From positions 2,596,271 to 2,660,270 of the forward strand of contig OX421497.1 in NCBI GenBank assembly GCA_949126835.1: a stretch of DNA of 64,000 nt, written 5' to 3'. The DNA comes from Anisus vortex. Lineage: Eukaryota > Mollusca > Gastropoda > Planorbidae. The notes below the pieces were generated by a model. The model did no database searches. It was not told the origin of the DNA and worked only from the letters and a program-made list of their open reading frames with translations. Within the stretch, counting starts at the first letter, position 1. The number at the start of each line of letters is the position of its first letter. The position numbers and the translations under genes are program-made. Shown here one piece after another: positions 1-12,300 of this stretch.

Positions 1-95
1 ATTTTTGCTTGTTTGTTGCTCAATGTTAAATGCGCTCTGAGCTTACATTATGTTTGTTGGCAGCGCTATACAAATAAAATTATTATTATCATTAA
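1..95 (-). repeat. LINE 3' UTR tail with (ATT)n
   Basis: This is the inverse of 42385-42470: CAATGTTAAATGCGCTCTGA and TATACAAATAAAATTATTAT. It is cut by the left window edge. Confidence 0.65.
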
Positions 96-949
96 CTAGT
101 GGGCAGTTTGTTGTAACACCCATGTACAATTTTTAAAATGTTGGTGCAATACATGTTTCAGGCCACAGTAAATTCACAATTAGCACCATTACCATTGCCC
201 TTCAGTGCAGGCAATCTCTTCCCTTCTTTTTGTGCGAAATTCGAATTCATCTCATCGGCCAATCGCCATGACGGAAGCTTTCGTAAAATAGAAAATTTCC
301 GGAAAGTTCCGGTTTCACTATTACAGGAAATAGACATTGGAGCCGGGGAGTAATTGTAATTGTGACCGCGCATTGATGACGTCAACACTTTGTGAAACTG
401 AAATCAGGACCACTATTTAGAGGTTCTTTATTTAGAACTAGTTATCAAAATCATCTTGTGGTGTGGTCAGTTTTTTCTTATAAGTGAAGTCTTTTTCTCG
501 ATAGCATTTTTTGGTCTCCGTGCTAATGCAGAATTTAGGCCTCCATGTTAAACTTTTTTTTTAAAAGTAATTTAACCCCCCAGAAGTGGCACATAAGAGA
601 ATTTATCGGTATTCTCGGCATTCGAACGCTTCTGTCTTTCTTATCCAAAGGCATTGTCCGTCGTGGTCCTCCGTTGTTCTCTTTGTCCACCAGTTCTAAG
701 GGTCGAGGACGAAAATAAATGTACGTCTGCTGTTTGTGACCAAATTGTTATAGCCATCCATAGAAGTTACTATTTGCTGAGTCCTAATTCTCTTTAATAC
801 ATTTTTGACCAGATATCTAGGAACAATCCTACACGTAGATGGAAGCTGTGAGTCAGAAATTCTAGTAAGGATTACTACAGCAATTGCGGCAATGGCTCGC
901 CTAAACAGAATCTGGACCAGCAAAAGCATTAGTCTCCCAACAAAGCTCA
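96..949. other. Intergenic, nothing identified
   Basis: Short overlapping open frames on both strands (138-388, 696-929) have no recognisable domains. TGATGACGTCAA at 372 resembles a CRE site but stands alone. Confidence 0.5.
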
Positions 950-1075
950 GACTTTAATAAAACACTAATAGAAATGGAGTACTAGACTCAAACCACGAAT
1001 GATAGTAGGGCGCAATAATCTTCTTTATAGAAGGGGGTGCCTGTAATATATAAGATAAGATAAAATAAGATTTTC
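950..1075 (-). repeat. Retroposon 3' tail (SINE family 2 / LINE type)
   Basis: AAACACTAATAGAAATGGAG...GCAATAATCTTCTTTATAGA...ATAAGATAAGATAA, oriented like 29265-29375. Confidence 0.7.
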
Positions 1076-1800
1076 AGACTCACTCAAAATAGCGGTACTG
1101 ACTTATGTTAAATGTTATTAAAAGCCAGATAGTTAAACAAAAAATTTAAAACAAAAAGGGCTGTTGATCATTTACAATTTCATTTACTTCCCTAAAAGGA
1201 TTTACTTTTCTAATTGTTTGTAGTTAATTCGTTGACTACTTTAAAAAGAAATAAAAAATTCTGAACCCAACCAGTCAGCGCCATTGGTCTCCCTGCCTTC
1301 GACCCGCCCCCCACTCCCCGGCCGCAATATTACTAAGTGAAAGTGATTGATTCCGTTATGATATGAGTGGATTAGAAGAACAGACAAATAAACGGATTTC
1401 TTCGTGGCTCCGTGAGCTTTTCTGCAGTTTCACCCGCGCCCCTATTGAACTCTGGGGGAGCTGGCGATCCCTTGGGAGCCCGCCAGAAGTCACGCGCGGA
1501 GCTAGCAACTGCTCCGACTCCACGTTCGACATATTCATTCTCCACCCCCCCCCCACACCCCTATAGCTCCATATTTATTTTATTTCGTCATCGGTGTCCA
1601 CTCGGCCCACCCCCACCCTACTTCATATCTTCTCTATTCTTGTCCAATCTGACGTGCAAGCAGCCAATAACATTTTGTGGGTTGGGATGAATCGGTATTA
1701 CTTATTGCATTGACCACTAGGCTTTGGCCGCATCGACAAACGGATTAAGCGTGTGTGTATTATATCTTTTAGGGGGGAGGGGTCCATTTAGATTAGTCTA

Positions 1801-2105
1801 TGTGGGCATGGTGCTAGAGCCGGCAGCGCGTTTAGCTGGCCCACCGAAGGTCCTGTAATATACCCGTCGGACCAAATTGATCATAGGGCCGATGAAGCGG
1901 CGTTCACCAGTTTCTGTGACCACGGCATACTAGGGTGATGTGTGGCTAGCACAATGCCAAGCCACCTTTACTTAATTAACCCAACTAAGGTCAGGTAACC
2001 TTCAGAGCCAGGTAGACTCAGGGACGCGCCTCCAGCCCCGGGAACGAATCCTAGCCTTCAACAGGATTCGAACCTAGGACCTTTGGCGCGCCAGCCGAAC
2101 TAAAG
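1801..2105 (-). mobile_element. SINE family 1 copy facing a truncated head of another copy
   Basis: 1801-1855 is a plus-strand head (GAGCCGGCAGCGCGTTTAGC, CCGAAGGTCCTG). 1862-2105 is a full minus-strand copy ending AGGATTCGAACCTAGGACCT. The two are arranged tail to tail. Confidence 0.75.
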
Positions 2106-2334
2106 TTTTTAATCAATTTTTTGGGGCTTTAATTAATACTTTTTCTTTTCTCTTGCAAACTTTTGTTGTGATATTTTTCGCTTAAATTTCTTGGTTATAT
2201 TTTAATTAAATTTGCAATTTTTCATGAACCAAATCAAATTGTAAGGAATTAATTAAGTCTCCAGATAGCTTAAGTCATTCAATTACTGTTAATCTCTACT
2301 TTAAAAATACAACACAAAAACAATATGTTAAAAT

Positions 2335-2600
2335 GCTCAGATAAACATAGGGATAAAAACACTTTCCTCATCCCTTATGCGAGAACAAATGCATATTAGT
2401 ACTCTTTCTTCCCGAGTGGCATCCGGGCATGGAATGGGTTGCCTGAGCAAACTAGGCAAACAAGTAACTTAACATAATTTAAAACACTAATAGAAATGCA
2501 GGACTAGACTCAAACCACGGATGTGCGTTGCACGCAATAATCTTCTTTATAGAAGGCGCTTCTGTAATATTTATAAGATACGATAAGATTGAGTTTTATA
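2335..2600 (-). repeat. Retroposon copy with GCGAGAACAAATGCATAT and ATAATCTTCTTTATAG tail
   Basis: Uninterrupted copy of the family that is split at 21337-21715 and 30335-31470. It is useful as the empty-site reference for both insertions. Confidence 0.75.
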
Positions 2601-2898
2601 ATTTAAAAGAAAAGATCTAAAAGTTGTAGTTACTATAAAAAAATTAAGATACAAAACTAAAACAAGATACTTTGATTTCGCTAATTAATTACTTTGTTAC
2701 CTACGAATAGTAAATAAATAACAAGAAGAAATTGACATTATTTTTGCATGACGATATTCCCTAACCCTTTTCTAAATATCTAATTACAGGCTCAACATTA
2801 TACAGAAATTAATATGCTTTTTCTTTCTTTTTGTTCAGCGTTCCATTTTGCTTTCCTTTTGCTGTGTCAGACTGGCAGTCCTGTTTCTCTGATGAACC

Positions 2899-2925
2899 GG
2901 GGGGGGGGGGGGGGGGGGGGGGGGG
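2899..2925. repeat. Run of 27 G
   Basis: Uninterrupted G homopolymer. More G runs follow at 3070-3090 and 3155-3180. It could form G-quadruplexes, and the length may be a sequencing or assembly artefact. Confidence 0.9.
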
Positions 2926-3419
2926 CTGCTGTTTGCAATAAATGGCTTTGGGCCACTGGAGCTTTTTTTTTTTTTCCTCCATGGTGGCTCCCTGAGGCCA
3001 GGCCTGAAACCTTCGGCAAATTTGGACCTTTCTTGTTAAATTAAGTCTATCAGATTTTAAAAAAAAAGAGGGGGGGGGGCGGGGGGGGGCCGTATAATCA
3101 CTTGATTGAAAGACTCGGATGAGAAAAATGTAGAGAGTGAAATAGAGACGGAGGGAGGGGACGGAGGGGGGGGGTGGAGGGCGATGGTTGAAAGAATGTA
3201 GTCTTTTCTTTTAAAGAAGTCTTTTTTTGTAATTTTGGAAACACTCGTTAGTTTTACGAGATCCGATTCTAGGTTCCCCAAGACGAAGAACTCTAAACGC
3301 TGTCTCATTCATCCCATGATAACATTCGATCCCAACAGAAGTTTCTCTGCCTCCTCCCTTTCCCCACCACACACGGGGCGACCAAAAGAAGAGAGGGAAA
3401 TAAAAAAAAAATCAGAAAC

Positions 3420-3945
3420 AAGAAAAGAAGGCTGTGGAGATGAGAACAGCCCCGTATCGTCGGGGCCCCGTAAGTCGCCGAAGCGGGCGTAGCGTCACGT
3501 ACAGGAAAGAATCCATCCCGGGCCCTCTTCGGCGACGCGACGTTTTTTTGTCCACATCACGCGCGGGGGACTCGAGGAGGGGGGCGATTCAAGAAAAAAA
3601 GTGGGAGGAGCGAAAAGGGTCATCGCAGGTCGAGCACGAGCCACGACCAGACAACAAACTCTGGGCCGACTGAGAACAAAACCTTCAAGGAATAAGGGAG
3701 GGAAAATAGGGTGAACGGGAAAAAAGAGGGGGAAAATAGGGAAAGGATTGGGGTTGGGGGCGAGGGGTCGAAACCAAAGGGAGTCAAGCGAGTGAAAGGG
3801 AGAGGGAGAATCCTGAATTAAATGGAAGACAACTGCCAACTATTAACTAAGTAAACTAACAGAAGTACAGGCCCTTGAAAAGGCGGTAACGGAAGACTGG
3901 GAAACAATATGGCGGATTTCATCCCGACCGAGCACAATCATCGTT
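3420..3945. promoter_or_regulatory. CpG-rich block, possible promoter
   Basis: Many CpG dinucleotides (TATCGTCGGG, GTCGCCGAAGCGGGCGTAGC, TTCGGCGACGCGACG, ACGCGCGGGGGACTCGAG) stand out in an AT-rich background. At the right edge AACAATATGGCGGATTTC resembles a YY1 site / start-codon context. No gene can be tied to it; it could serve a gene beyond the left edge. Confidence 0.3.
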
Positions 3946-4145
3946 TTCTTTTTCTTCTTCTATTTCGTCCAATCATATTCTTCTACTCTACAGCTGTGTG
4001 CGCAAGTTGATATTGTGACCCGGTGGTTATATTATATAGGCCGGTGATACTTTGTTGTTGTTTTATTAATAGAAAGGGGCGGGGCGAAATAGACAACGCG
4101 TTTTGATTGGCTCGTTGTATTAATTGCTTAAGTGTGTGGCTTAAA

Positions 4146-4625
4146 TTATAGTGGTCGAGCCGGCAGCGCGTTCGACTGGCGTACCGAAGGTCCTGGGTTC
4201 GAATCTTGGTGAAGGCTAAATATGGGCACCCAGCGGGATGGCTGAGCACATTGCTTCCCTGCTCCCCCCTTCCTAGTGCTTTGGGCCTCTTGGCGGTGCG
4301 ATGAGCCCTCGGACGCGCACTCTACAGGGGCTTTTGATGCAAGCGTGCCGGTGGTTTACACACTTCACAAGCGATGAGGCATATAGGTCCAGAATTGATC
4401 ATAGGACCGGCTCACCAGTATCAGTGGACACTAGGGGATTGTGTGGCCAGTACAACGCCCAGCCGCGTTGACTTTACCCGCAACTACTGTACGCTACCCA
4501 TCAGAGCTGGGTAGATTCAGGGACAGCCTCGAGTCCAGGGGAAAAAATCCTAGCCTTCATCAGGATTTGAACCCAGGACCTTCGTTACGCAAGTCGAACG
4601 CGCTGCCTCCCGTGCCCCATTTACA
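4146..4625 (-). mobile_element. SINE family 1 copy facing another SINE head
   Basis: 4146-4216 plus strand (GTGGTCGAGCCGGCAGCGCG, CCTGGGTTCGAATCTTGG). 4386-4625 minus-strand copy (CAGGATTTGAACCCAGGACC). This is the same convergent arrangement as at 1801-2105. Confidence 0.75.
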
Positions 4626-5837
4626 AAGTCGACCCAAAATTTGACGGAAAAAAATGCGTTTCTTTCTTCCAAAGCATAAAATTATACTCAAGCATTTTAT
4701 ATCTACAAATATATATATATATTTGGACGTTATCCCTCGGGCGAATGGCACATTGAAATATTTGTCAATATTAATAAAACGCTTTAGAACAATCATAAAG
4801 ATAAAGACAAAGCTATTTACACACATATAAAGTATAGACCTCTATAATAATAAAGCATTTTATTAATGTTATAGGCTTTTTATTACTTAGACAAAGAAGA
4901 CACTTATCTATGTTATTATATTTTCTGTATAGTTCATCCAACTTGTCCAGCTTGTATTATGCCTACTCCAAATTTTTTTTTTTAAATAAACAAAACAACA
5001 TAACTACACCAAAAATAAACATACTGACTTTTGGTCTTTAACTGTGTGGAATTTTTTCATCAAATTGTATTGATTGCATGATTTTAAAGTAAAAGTACAG
5101 AAGTTAGCCTATTTGAACAATCTGTTTTAAAAATAGAAATAGCGAAAACAAACAACGACAACACACTTAAAATATCCGCCTGCTAAAATAGCAGACGACA
5201 AAGATACAAATTAATGATAGAAAAAGAAAGACAATTAGTTTCCAAATTTGCAGGAAAAAAATACAAATTTAATTTTTTTAATTATCGAACTTAAATCATC
5301 GCAGAAGACGATTTTTTAACTACAGGTAGAAAAACCGTTACGATTTGGAGGATAAAATGGCATTTTCTAATATTTCTATACTATGAAATATATAATATCC
5401 AAATCATTTTACAATTAGCTTTAAATTTCACAACGGAGAAATAACTGAATGGACCTTTCATGGCATACATTAAAATCAAATTTCCATTTATTGACTTTTG
5501 TATTACAATGTAGACTATAATATACATTTGCACACTTTGGAATTTCTAATATTTATTATTTATCTAAAAATCGACACATTCGGCAGAACGCATGATACAA
5601 TAAAACTATGGTTAGAGTAATCCAAGTTAGACTAAACTTGATCACAGTTGGTCAAATGACCTATGAGCCAATAGTTTAACAGAGTAACAAATTGACAAAC
5701 AAACTCAAAGAAATTAAATACATCTAGGTTGGTTATAGTTTGACTTAACAAAAATAAGGTATATTACAACTATTACAAACGAGCCTTCTTATTTACTCGA
5801 ATGGTTTTAGACAATAGGAAAGACGATTTTTAAATAA
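4626..5837. other. AT-rich intergenic, nothing identified
   Basis: No open frame with recognisable content, no repeat pair within the window. Confidence 0.5.
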
Positions 5838-8800
5838 CATGTCATCGAATTAGTGCCTTGTTCATTTACATGTCATCGAATGAGCAGATTGCTTTATCAG
5901 ATGTCATAAAATTAGTAAATTGTTGTATAAGATGTCACCCAATGAGTAGATTGTTATATAAGATGTCATCGAATGAGCAGATTGTTCTATAAGATGTCAT
6001 CGAATGAGCAGATTGTTCTATAAGATGCCATCGAATGAGTAGATTGTTCTAGACTATAACATGTCATCCAATGAGTATTGTTCTATAAGATGTCATCGAA
6101 TGAGTAGATTATTCTATAAGATGTCATTAAATGAGTAGATTGTACTATAAGATGTCATTGAATGAGTAGATTGTTCTATAAGATGTCATCGAATTAGTAG
6201 ATTGCTCTATAAGATGTCATCGAATGAGCAGATTGTTCTATAAGATGTCATCGAATGAGTAGATTGTTCTATAAGATGCCATCGAATGAGTAGATTGTTC
6301 TAGACTATAACATGTCATCCAATGAGTATTGTTCTATAAGATGTCATCGAATGAGTAGATTATTCTATAAGATGTCATTAAATGAGTAGATTGTACTATA
6401 AGATGTCATTGAATGAGTAGATTGTTCTATAAGATGTCATCGAATGAGTAGATTGTTCTATAAGATGTCATCGAATGAGCAGATTGTTCTATAAGATGTC
6501 ATCGAATGAGCAGATTGTTCTATAAGATGCCATCGAATGAGTAGATTGTTCTAGACTATAACATGTCATCCAATGAGTAGATTGTTCTATAAGATGTCAT
6601 CGAATGAGTAGATTGATCTAGACTATAACATGTCATCCAATGAGTATTGTTCTATAAGATGTCATCGAATGAGTAGATTATTCTATAAGATGTCATTAAA
6701 TGAGTAGATTGTACTATAAGATGTCATTGAATGAGTAGATTGTTCTATAAGATGTCATCGAATGAGTAGATTGTTCTATAAGATGTCATCGAATGAGTAG
6801 ATTGTTCTATAAGATGTCATCGAATGAGCAGATTGTTCTATAAGATGCCATCGAATGAGTAGATTGTTCTAGACTATAACATGTCATCCAATGAGTAGAT
6901 TGTTCTATAAGATGTCATCGAATGAGTAGATTGTTCTAGACTATAACATGTCATCCAATGAGTATTGTTCTATAAGATGTCATCGAATGAGTAGATTATT
7001 CTATAGGATGTCATCGAATGAGTAGATTGTTCTATAATATGTCATCGAATAAGTAGATTATTCTATAAGATGTCATCTAATGAGCAGATTGTTCTATAAG
7101 ATGTCATCGAATGAGTAGATTGTTCTATAAGATGTCATCGAATGAGTAGATTATTCTATAAGATGTCATCTAATGAGTAGATTGTTTTATAAGATGTCAT
7201 CGAATGAGCAGATTGTTCTATAAGATGTCATCGAATGAGTAGATTATTCTATAAGATGTCATCTAATGAGTAGATTGTTTTATAAGATGTCATCGAATGA
7301 GCAGATTGTTCTATAAGATGTCATCGAATGAGTAGATTATTCTATAAGATGTCATTAAATGAGTAGATTGTTCTATAAGATGTCATCGAATAAGAAGATT
7401 GTTCTATAAGATGTCATCGAATGAGTAGATTGTTCTATAAGATGTCATCTAATGAGTACATTGTTCTATAAGATGTCATCGAATGAGCAGATTGTTCTAT
7501 GAGATGTCATCGAATGAGTAGATTATTCTATAAGATGTCATCTAATAAGTAGATTGTACTAAAAGATGTCATCTACTGAGCAGATTGTTCTATAAGATGT
7601 CATCGAATGAGTAGATTGTTCTATAAGATGTCATCGAATGAGTAGATTGTTCTATAAGATGTCATCGAATGAGTAGATTGTTCTATAAGATGTTTTCGAA
7701 TGAGCAGATTGTTCTATAAGATGTCATCGAATGAGCAGATTGTTCTATAAGATGTCATCGAATGAGTAGATTGTTCTATAAGATGCCATCGAATGAGTAG
7801 ATTGTTCTAGACTATAACATGTCATCCAATGAGTATTGTTCTATAAGATGTCATCGAATGAGTAGATTATTCTATAAGATGTCATTAAATGAGTAGATTG
7901 TACTATAAGATGTCATTGAATGAGTAGATTGTTCTATAAGATGTCATCGAATGAGTAGATTGTTCTATAAGATGTCATCCAATGAGTAGATTGTTCTATA
8001 AGATGTCATCGAATGAGTAGATTGATCTAGACTATAACATGTCATCCAATGAGTATTGTTCTATAAGATGTCATCGAATGAGTAGATTATTCTATAAGAT
8101 GTCATTAAATGAGTAGATTGTACTATACGATGTCATTGAATGAGTAGATTGTTCTATAAGATGTCATCGAATGAGTAGATTGTTCTATAAGATGTCATCG
8201 AATGAGCAGATTGTTCTATAAGATGCCATCGAATGAGTAGATTGTTCTAGACTATAACATGTCATCCAATGAGTAGATTGTTCTATAAGATGTCATCGAA
8301 TGAGTAGATTGTTCTAGACTATAACATGTCATCCAATGAGTATTGTTCTATAAGATGTCATGGAATGAGTAGATTATTCTATAGGATGTCATCGAATGAG
8401 TAGATTGTTCTATAATATGTCATCGAATAAGTAGATTATTCTATAAGATGTCATCTAATGAGCAGATTGTTCTATAAGATGTCATCGAATGAGTAGATTG
8501 TTCTATAAGATGTCATCGAATGAGTAGATTATTCTATAAGATGTCATCTAATGAGTAGATTGTTTTATAAGATGTCATCGAATGAGCAGATTGTTCTATA
8601 AGATGTCATCGAATGAGTAGATTATTCTATAAGATGTCATTGAATGAGTAGATTGTTTTATAAGATGTCATCGAATGAGCAGATTGTTCTATAAGATGTC
8701 ATCGAATGAGTAGATTATTCTATAAGATGTCATTAAATGAGTAGATTGTTCTATAAGATGTCATCGAATAAGAAGATTGTTCTATAAGATGTCATCGAAT

Positions 8801-9218
8801 GAGTAGATTGTTCTATAAGATGTCATCTAATGAGTACATTGTTCTATAAGATGTCATCGAATGAGCAGATTGTTCTATGAGATGTCATCGAATGAGTAGA
8901 TTATTCTATAAGATGTCATCTAATAAGTAGATTGTACTAAAAGATGTCATCTACTGAGCAGATTGTTCTATAAGATGTCATCGAATGAGTAGATTGTTCT
9001 ATAAGATGTCATCGAATGAGTAGATTGTTCTATAAGATGTCATCGAATGAGTAGATTGTTCTATAAGATGTTTTCGAATGAGCAGATTGTTCTATAAGAT
9101 GTCATCGAATGAGTAGATAGTTATAAATGATGTCATCGAATGAGTTACTTTTTGTATATCATTTCTTGGAATGAGTGGTTTGTTCTGGGACATGTCATTG
9201 AGTGGGTGGCTTGTTCTA
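5838..9218. repeat. 31-bp minisatellite, about 105 copies, with 1378-bp block duplication
   Basis: The unit is ATAAGATGTCATCGAATGAG followed by TAGATTGTTCT. Variants (GATGCCATC, CTAGACTATAACATG, TGTTTTCGAA, ATAATATG) recur in the same order 1378 bp apart: 6844/8222, 7031/8409 and 7691/9069. The array decays to degenerate units at its right end and stops at the carotenoid-oxygenase stop codon. Units contain no open frame. Confidence 0.97.
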
Positions 9219-9385
9219 TGGCGTCATATCAGGGTCGTCCGTGAAGAGACCGTGGAAACTGTAGCTCAACTTCATATCCGCTGGTGTTGTAGCTCTTGCG
9301 ACTTCCGTCATGGTGGCAGCGTACAACACGAGCAGGAAGGACGAGTGTCCTGGGGATGTGGCCACGATAGGACATAGGACAACAC
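9216..9385 (-). CDS. BCO: BCO-like last exon: FLLVLYAATMTEVARA..SFHGLF, stop
   Basis: 170 bp, phase 1, 55 codons then TAG. GVVLCPIVATSPGHSSFLLV and SYSFHGLF (fourth iron-binding histidine) are typical. The TAG overlaps the most diverged unit of the 31-bp minisatellite. Confidence 0.87.
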
Positions 9386-12300
9386 CTAGATATTTATTCA
9401 TAGATCACTATACCAACCATTTTTTTCAGTCAATAACCTTTTATCTGTATAACATTTTATATATCTAGGGAAAAGTCATCTTTTGTATGACGAATACATT
9501 TTTAGCTCACCATCGACTTCTGCTGTTCTGTCTGGACCTGGCACAAAGACAGGCTCTGCTGGTAAATGATGTTCCTCACAGTACCACTCCAGAACTTTCT
9601 TCTCTGGAACATCTAACGTCATCAGCTTTAGAACAAACAATATATCAGATTTGAACCGTTTTTGTTTTTTCCATTTGATTCAGGTGGGTTTAAGTTCTAA
9701 AATACTGACTGCTTTGGATACTTGTTCTCCCTAAGACTATAATAAGATGGACCGCTTGTTCGATGTATCGAATTACTTCTTTTCGGAATTCCCGATTCTC
9801 TTTTGTATTATACACTTCCGTTTATTTAGTCGATATGATTTTCTCAATTAAAAATTAACAGCGGAAACATTTAGGCAAACATAGGAGCGTATACGTCATT
9901 TAAGACAGCGTTTATGGATGCGCACGGGAAAAGAACATATACGCTTTAAAAATAAAGCAGGCGGTCCATCTTATTATAGTCTTTTGTTCTCCCAAGCAAG
10001 GAAGAGAAGAATTGCCTTTTGTCTGAGACATACAGAGACGCACGCCAAGACACGAACAATCGAAACGCGTAGTTCCACTATCGATGGCGATAGCGCCAAT
10101 TACTAGACATTTTGCCACGACTTTGATGTCCCATGTCTCCATCGCCAATGCAGCCGTCTGGAGTGGACGCTGTAACAAAAGATGGAGGCCATCTTAACAG
10201 CAGAACCCTAGGTTTTGGAATGTTAGCAAGTAGCCCCCCTGAGGCCTATCCCTTGCAAAATGAGACATTGGGGCCGCAAAGACATGGGAAGCGTCGTTGT
10301 AAAAAAAAAATATATAAATATAATTTAAGATAGCATTTTGAATCTTTTGAAAAAAAAAATCATTCCAAACATCCCCACCGCCCATTCCGCACGAGAAAAC
10401 AGACCAAAACAATACATATTGTTCATAAAAGGTAGCATACCCTTCTCTGATTCATGTTGAAGATGGATGTCACGTGACCTGGTGGCGTTGTAGTCGTAGT
10501 TGATGCGGGGAAGCTCAAGGTCGTAAATTTCTGTAACAGTGAGCATGTACCGTTAGCCTACAATGTACAACACCTGTATCTATCAGACAAAACGTGAGCA
10601 GTCGATTCTAAGTGCAGCAGTCAATTCTAAAAGCAAAGTCAGTTCCAAGTGCAGCAGTCGATTCTAAAAGCAAAAGTCAATTCTAAGTGCAGCAGTAAAT
10701 TCTAAAAGCAAAAGTCAGTTCCAAGTGCAGCAGTCAATTCTAAAAGCAAAAGTCAGTTCCAAGTGCAGCAGTCAATTCTAAAAGCAAAAGTCAGTTCCAA
10801 GTGCAGCAGTCAATTCTAAAAGCAAAAGTCAGTTCCAAGTGCAGCAGTCAATTCTAAAAGCAAAAGTCAGTTCCAAGTGCAGCAGTCAATTCTAAAAGCA
10901 AAAGTCAGTTCCAAGTGCAGCAGTCAATTCTAAAAGCAAAAGTCAATTCTAAAAGCAAAAGTTACTGCTAAGTGCAGCAGTCAATTCTAAGTGCCGCAGT
11001 CAATTCTAAAAGCAAAAGTCAGTTCTAAGTGCAGCAGTCAATTCTACGGGCAGCAGTCAATTCTAAGTATATCAGTCAGTTCTAAGTGCAGCAGTCAATT
11101 ATAAGTGCAGCAGTCAATTCTAAGTGCAGCAGTCAATTCTAAGTGCATCAGTCAATTCTAAGTGCGGCAGTCAATTCTAAGTGCAGCAGTCAATTCTAAT
11201 TGCAGCAGTCAATTCTAAGTGCGGCAGTCAATTCTAAGTGCCGCAGCCAATTCTAAGTACATCAGTCAATTCTAAGTACAGCAGTCAATTCTAAGTGCGG
11301 CAGCCAATTCTTTGTACATCAGTCAATTCTAAGTGCAGCAGTCAATTCTAAGTGCGGCAGCCAATTCTAAGTATATCAGTCAATTCTAAGTACATCAATC
11401 TATTCTAAGAGCAGCAGTCAATTCTAAGTGCAGCAGTCAATTCTAAGTGCAGCAGCCAATTCTAAGTGCAACAGTCAGTTCTTACTGGAGCAGTCGATTC
11501 TACTTGCAGCAGTCAGTTCTTATTAGAGCTGTCAGTAAAAAAAAATGGGGTAAAAATGGTCAAACGGCTAATGGTAGTGGACTAATTAGTGAGGTCAATT
11601 GCGAGTGATCTAAAGGTAGTATAAAAAATATCATTGGTATAATTTTCAGAAAACAGTTTAATATTTAGGCATTCTATATATCAAAATAGAAAGCAGACAA
11701 GCAAATGCCTTACCGTCAAAAATATAATCACTGGTAACTTGAATAACAGGTTCAGGTTTAGCTTGATCAGTCAATATGGCCGTCGCCCTAGTGTTGTCAA
11801 GTTTGACCAGATTTTCTCCCGTAGAATCCTAAAAATAAGGAATTTTTTTTGTGTGAATTTTTCTTGCTAGACATTTTGGTTTAGTTAAAAATTAAAGTGT
11901 ATTTGTTACAACAGCGTTGAGAACAAAGTATCGTGCATTTGTTACAACAGCGTTGAGAACAAAGTATCGTGCATTTGTAACAACAGCGTTGAGAACAAAG
12001 TATCGTGCATTTGTTACAACAGCCGTTGATAACAAAGTATCGTGCATTTGTTACAACAGCCGTTGATAACAAAGTATCGTGCATTTATTACAACAGCCGT
12101 TGAGAACAAAGTATCGTGCATTTGTTACAACAGCGTTGAGAACAAAGTATCGTGCATTTGTTACATAAGCGCTGAGAACAAAGTATCGTGCATTTGTTAC
12201 AACAGCGTTGAGAACAAAGTATCGTGCATTTGTTATACAACAGCCGTTGATAACAAAGTAACGTGCATTTGTTACAACAGCCGTTGATAACAAAGTTTCG

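Noticed and set aside
3495..3839. 114-codon minus frame rich in Pro and Phe
   Set aside because: Low-complexity translation of purine-rich DNA. No domain and no splice signals.
5838..9218. CRISPR-like regular repeats
   Set aside because: The 31-bp units are directly adjacent, without unique spacers, in a eukaryotic intron-containing genome. This is a minisatellite.
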